Shown piece after piece: positions 12,965 to 16,125 of a stretch of 16,125 nucleotides of DNA (positions within the stretch are counted from its first letter, which is position 1; the number at the start of each line of letters is the position of its first letter). The DNA is taken from contig JAEORV010000004.1 of NCBI GenBank assembly GCA_016840695.1, positions 1 to 16,125 on the forward strand. Direction: 5' to 3'. The notes below the pieces were generated by a model. It was not told the origin of the DNA and made no database searches. It saw nothing but the letters and a program-made list of their open reading frames with translations. This DNA is from Promethearchaeota archaeon. GTDB lineage: Archaea > Asgardarchaeota > Lokiarchaeia > Sigyniarchaeales > SOKP01. The translations under genes and the position numbers were made by a program.

Positions 12965-15607
12965 ATGAAAAGAGTAGAAAAAATTCCGTTAAATTCAAAT
13001 TGGAAGCTAATTCACGAGGGAAAATCAATCAATCTCCCGGTGGAGGTCCCAGGAACTGTATTTGAAGCGTTAATCGAGAATAAAATCATCGAAGATCCTT
13101 TTTATGGTATGAACGAACACCACATGACCTGGGTATACGATTCTAATTGGCAATATGAATTAGAATTTGATGTAAATCCTGACTTTCTCGATCATTTGCA
13201 GATTTTCCTTGTCTTTCACGGATTAGATACCATTGCGGAAGTGGATTTAAACGACACGCTACTCGGACTTGCAGAGAACATGTTCAAGACATATGAATTT
13301 AATGTAAAATCACTCTTAAAACCCAACTCAAACAAATTAACTATAAAATTTAAAAGTCCTACTAAAACAGCTCGCGAAGAGATCGAAAAGCATGGCGTTA
13401 ATTTAAACACTGGATATGCTGCGCTTCCGGGCGTTCCATATCTACGCAAGGCTCAATATTCCTTTGGGTGGGATTGGGGTCCAAGATTGCCCGATATTGG
13501 AATATGGAAACCCGTGGAATTACTAGGATTTGACGATGTGAAAATTGACAATGTTCACGGGATACAAATATTTAAGTATAATAAAAATCCGTTAGAGATT
13601 AGGGATACAGGAGAAATACCTACTTTAAAAATTAACTCAGTAGAATTGCATCTAAATATTGAACTTGATGCTAAAAACGAAGATCTTGAAACCCTTGGAT
13701 ATTCCATAAAAATTGATTTGACCGCACCTAACGGACTCTTTCAATCTAAAGAGCTTTCTTTAAAATCTAAAAAACAATCTATAGTTTTTAATCTCGATAA
13801 TCCTGAAGTATGGTGGACTCACGATTTAGGTGAACCAAATCTTTATAATATTGATGTCTCCATTCATAATGAACAAAACATTGACTCACATTCACAAAAA
13901 TTGGGAATTAGAGACCTCCGGCTTGTTAGAAATCCAGATAAATGGGGTGAAACCTTCTACTTTTTATTGAATGGAGTTCCTGTATTTGCAAAAGGTGGCA
14001 ATTGGATTCCAATAGACAGCTTTATTCCGAGGGGTAAGAAGTTAGGGCTTTATCAACTAAATTTAAATCACGCAAAGGAAGCCAATATGAATATGGTTAG
14101 GGTATGGGGAGGTGGTATATACGAGGACGATCTTTTTTACGATACCTGCGACGAGCTTGGAATTTTAGTTTGGCAAGATTTTCCCTTTGCCTGTGCAGTG
14201 TATCCATATCACGAAGATTTTGTGAATAATGTAAAGGAAGAAGCAATTCATAATATTAAAAGGATAAGGCATCACCCGAGTCTTGCGTTATGGTGCGGAA
14301 ACAACGAAGTCGAGCAATTAATGATCCCTCTTTTACTTGAAAGTGGATTAATAGGGATGGATCAGTTAAACGAGTTTCGCGATGGAACGCTTGATCAACA
14401 AAAACAACAAAAAATCGCAAATTATGAGGAAAATTATCTAAAAATCTTTGAAAAGATCTTTCCTCAATTGATTAACCAATTGGATCCAACACATCCCTAT
14501 TGGCCAAGCTCTCCCTCAAATGGTAGCCTTACTTTTACAAAAAACAAGGAAAATCCAAATTCTCCAGATAAAGGAGACTCACATTTTTGGAACGTGTGGC
14601 ACGGGGGTGCATCTTTTTCCGCGTATAGAAAATTTAACTCTAGATTCATGTCTGAATATGGATTTGAATCATTTCCGCCGATAAAAACTATTAGAACCTA
14701 CTGTCCCTCCGAACAATACGATATTACTTCCCCTATCATGGAAAATCATCAAAAGAATCAAGCACAAAACAGAAAATTAAGGATATATACAAAAAAACAG
14801 TTTTCATTTCCAAAAAATTTTCAAATCCAGGTACTTCTTTCGCAATTCGCTCAAGCAGAAGCAATAAAATACGGGGTAGATCATTGGAGGCAAAATCGGA
14901 ATCATTATCATTGCATGGGCTCACTTTATTGGCAATTAAACGATTGCTGGCCAGTAGCAAGCTGGGCATCTCTGGATTATTTTGGAAGATGGAAAGCCCT
15001 TCATTATTACGCTAAAAGATTTTACAATCCTATTTTTCCCAGTGTGAAAGAAACTAAAGAATCTGTTGAGTTTTGGCTTACTAATGCCCTTAGAACTTCA
15101 ATTGAAGGGGTCTTTGAGTGGAAAATCTTCAACTCTGATGGGAAACTATTGATGAATGGAGCTAAAAGCCCCTCTATATTACCGTGTAGCTCTCTAAAAA
15201 TTGATGATGCTAATGTAAGTGGTATAAATCAAGACAAAAGTATGATGAGAAATAACGTGATATTTTATTCGTTTACAAATAATACTATATCACATCGTGG
15301 ATTTCGGTTATTTGATGCTCCAAAATATTTCCCCCTTAGTAATCCAGACATTACTTATTCCATTGAAAGTTTAGATGAAATAAATTACAGGTTGACTATA
15401 AACGCTAAGAAGATCGCACTCTTCGTTCATGTTGAATCTGATGCAGTTGATTTCGTAGCTTCTGACAATTTCTTTGCCTTAGAACCGGATGAATCGCAAG
15501 TTATTACTCTCAGACTCGAAGATTACCCTAATTTAAAAGAAGAAATCCCAGAAGAAGAAATTATCAAGTCATTTCAGGTCAAATCCTTATTTAATTTAAG
15601 GGTGTAA
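12965..15607 (+). CDS. GH2 beta-mannosidase, apparently cytosolic
   Basis: A glycoside hydrolase family 2 enzyme of 880 residues, predicted to release terminal beta-linked mannose from oligosaccharides. Numbering from the GTG at 12959: the sugar-binding jelly-roll covers about 5-190 and contains the mannosidase-typical SFGWDWGPRLPDIGIWKPV (168-186). An Ig-like domain covers about 195-325, the catalytic barrel about 330-690, and a C-terminal beta domain the rest. The acid/base is E450 in WCGNNEVEQ and the nucleophile is E566 in FMSEYGFESFP, both intact; RVWGGGIYE (381-389) and GSLYWQLNDCWP (654-665) are further family motifs. There is no signal peptide or membrane segment, so it likely acts inside the cell on imported or internal glycans. 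The ATG at 12965 is favoured over the GTG at 12959; no good Shine-Dalgarno or TATA box decides it. No sugar transporter adjoins it, so its substrate source is unknown. Confidence 0.92.
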   Translation: MKRVEKIPLNSNWKLIHEGKSINLPVEVPGTVFEALIENKIIEDPFYGMNEHHMTWVYDSNWQYELEFDVNPDFLDHLQIFLVFHGLDTIAEVDLNDTLLGLAENMFKTYEFNVKSLLKPNSNKLTIKFKSPTKTAREEIEKHGVNLNTGYAALPGVPYLRKAQYSFGWDWGPRLPDIGIWKPVELLGFDDVKIDNVHGIQIFKYNKNPLEIRDTGEIPTLKINSVELHLNIELDAKNEDLETLGYSIKIDLTAPNGLFQSKELSLKSKKQSIVFNLDNPEVWWTHDLGEPNLYNIDVSIHNEQNIDSHSQKLGIRDLRLVRNPDKWGETFYFLLNGVPVFAKGGNWIPIDSFIPRGKKLGLYQLNLNHAKEANMNMVRVWGGGIYEDDLFYDTCDELGILVWQDFPFACAVYPYHEDFVNNVKEEAIHNIKRIRHHPSLALWCGNNEVEQLMIPLLLESGLIGMDQLNEFRDGTLDQQKQQKIANYEENYLKIFEKIFPQLINQLDPTHPYWPSSPSNGSLTFTKNKENPNSPDKGDSHFWNVWHGGASFSAYRKFNSRFMSEYGFESFPPIKTIRTYCPSEQYDITSPIMENHQKNQAQNRKLRIYTKKQFSFPKNFQIQVLLSQFAQAEAIKYGVDHWRQNRNHYHCMGSLYWQLNDCWPVASWASLDYFGRWKALHYYAKRFYNPIFPSVKETKESVEFWLTNALRTSIEGVFEWKIFNSDGKLLMNGAKSPSILPCSSLKIDDANVSGINQDKSMMRNNVIFYSFTNNTISHRGFRLFDAPKYFPLSNPDITYSIESLDEINYRLTINAKKIALFVHVESDAVDFVASDNFFALEPDESQVITLRLEDYPNLKEEIPEEEIIKSFQVKSLFNLRV

Positions 15608-15637
15608 AAATTCGAAAATAATATCTCTCACTACAGA

Positions 15638-15652
15638 TTTATTTTTTTCTTA
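15638..15652 (+). terminator. T-rich terminator after the beta-mannosidase
   Basis: ATTTATTTTTTTCTT lies about 30 bases past the stop codon, with seven consecutive T. No hairpin is evident. It precedes the promoter of the next gene. Confidence 0.4.
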
Positions 15653-15679
15653 ATAGTGTGAGTTATAATTGAATCAATA

Positions 15680-15691
15680 ATAATATATATA
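15680..15691 (+). promoter_or_regulatory. TATA box of the edge gene
   Basis: ATAATATATATA lies about 45 bases before the TTG at 15731. It would place the transcription start near 15712, giving a short leader without a Shine-Dalgarno sequence. Confidence 0.45.
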
Positions 15692-15730
15692 GAAAAACAT
15701 TGAAATGATACTTATTACTGGTTATTAGAT

Positions 15731-16125
15731 TTGTCAAATCAGAGAAAACCAAAGAAGAAGAAACCCGCTGATGAGAAGCAAAAGTCGTTGACTTCGTTCA
15801 TGACCACGCCTAAACCATCTACAGAAAAAGCAAAAGTAGCACCGAAAAAAATTCAAAAACAGAAGAAAGAATCGACAGAGAAAGTCATTGAGAAAAAAGA
15901 AAAAAAGCCAGAAATCAAAATATCCGAAAAAAAAGTTGAAAAAATAACAGATAAAGCAAAACCTGAAAAGAAGGCATACAAAGAAATACCAAAGGATTTG
16001 TTTTTTAAAGGAAACACCGCGCCTTTTGGTTTAAAAGAGGGTAATGTATCTTTGACAAATATCTCCCGTGAATCGGTAAGTTCAAAATACCTGCGATACA
16101 TGATTGAAAAAGGTGAAATTGTTCA
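15731..16125 (+). CDS. lysine-rich protein with PIP-box-like motif (3' truncated)
   Basis: The frame opens after a TGA at 15701 and the first usable codon is TTG at 15731; it stays open to the window edge (131 codons). The N-terminus is strongly basic (NQRKPKKKKPADEK) and is followed by QKSLTSFM, which resembles a PCNA-interacting (PIP) box Q-x-x-[LIM]-x-x-[FY]-[FY] except for the final Met. Then comes a Lys/Glu/Pro-rich stretch of about 70 residues, surely disordered. Near the edge a folded part begins (IPKDLFFKGNTAPFGLKEGN, then a possible helix-turn-helix SRESVSSKYLRYMIEKGEIV). The product is not recognised. A DNA-replication or repair factor tethered to the sliding clamp fits the PIP-like motif, and a small lysine-tailed winged-helix protein (for example S25e-like) is an alternative. 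Both are inference and the missing 3' part would decide. The antisense frame through the Lys-rich part is a shadow. Confidence 0.6.
   Translation, partial: MSNQRKPKKKKPADEKQKSLTSFMTTPKPSTEKAKVAPKKIQKQKKESTEKVIEKKEKKPEIKISEKKVEKITDKAKPEKKAYKEIPKDLFFKGNTAPFGLKEGNVSLTNISRESVSSKYLRYMIEKGEIV

Noticed and set aside
15853..16101. A phenylalanine/serine-rich antisense frame at the window end
   Set aside because: It is the complement of the Lys/Glu-rich coding region on the plus strand, and hydrophobicity arises from complementary AAA/GAA codons.

Overview
The window is AT-rich archaeal DNA, most likely from an Asgard archaeon of the Lokiarchaeia type. This is an inference from several signs. TATA boxes (TTATATAA, TTTATAAA) sit just upstream of genes, and several genes look leaderless while operon-internal genes carry strong GGAGGT sites. 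GTG and TTG starts occur next to ATG, and terminators are oligo-T tracts. A multi-pass membrane protein carries a C-terminal longin/roadblock-like domain, a fusion style common in Asgard genomes. Several acyl-CoA enzymes of archaeal style are present, including zinc-ribbon/OB-fold (DUF35) proteins next to thiolase-fold proteins. No rRNA, tRNA, CRISPR array, transposase or phage gene was seen, and no gene-free stretch exceeds about 220 bases.

Layout. 1-1302: 3' part of an MFS-like membrane protein fused to a longin-like domain. 1433-1783: a small acidic soluble protein with an internal two-fold repeat. 1875-3167: a stand-alone acyl-CoA dehydrogenase whose catalytic glutamate sits in the position used by isovaleryl-/long-chain enzymes. 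3362-6763: a tight four-gene operon in the symmetrical order DUF35, thiolase-fold protein A, thiolase-fold protein B, DUF35. 6980-8494: an FAD-dependent oxidoreductase of the phytoene desaturase/retinol saturase family. 8611-11795: two tandem paralogues of the thiolase-like protein type 1 family, each about 500 residues. 11829-12860 (minus): an FMN-dependent nitronate monooxygenase-type oxidoreductase, convergent with the paralogues. 12965-15607: a GH2 beta-mannosidase. 15731-16125: the start of a lysine-rich protein with a PIP-box-like motif, cut by the window edge.

How the parts may work together. Positions 1875-12860 read as a lipid or CoA-thioester neighbourhood: one acyl-CoA dehydrogenase, four thiolase-fold proteins, two DUF35 partners and two flavin oxidoreductases. 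None of the four thiolase-fold proteins has a recognisable nucleophilic cysteine, so ordinary thiolysis is unlikely for any of them. In characterised systems, DUF35 proteins pair with thiolases or HMG-CoA synthase to channel CoA intermediates, and with cysteine-less thiolase homologues that act as aldolases in steroid side-chain degradation (Ltp2-ChsH2). The central operon could therefore encode a two-subunit C-C bond-forming or retro-aldol complex acting on an unknown, possibly branched or isoprenoid-like acyl-CoA. That role is inference. The mannosidase and the two edge genes look unrelated to it.
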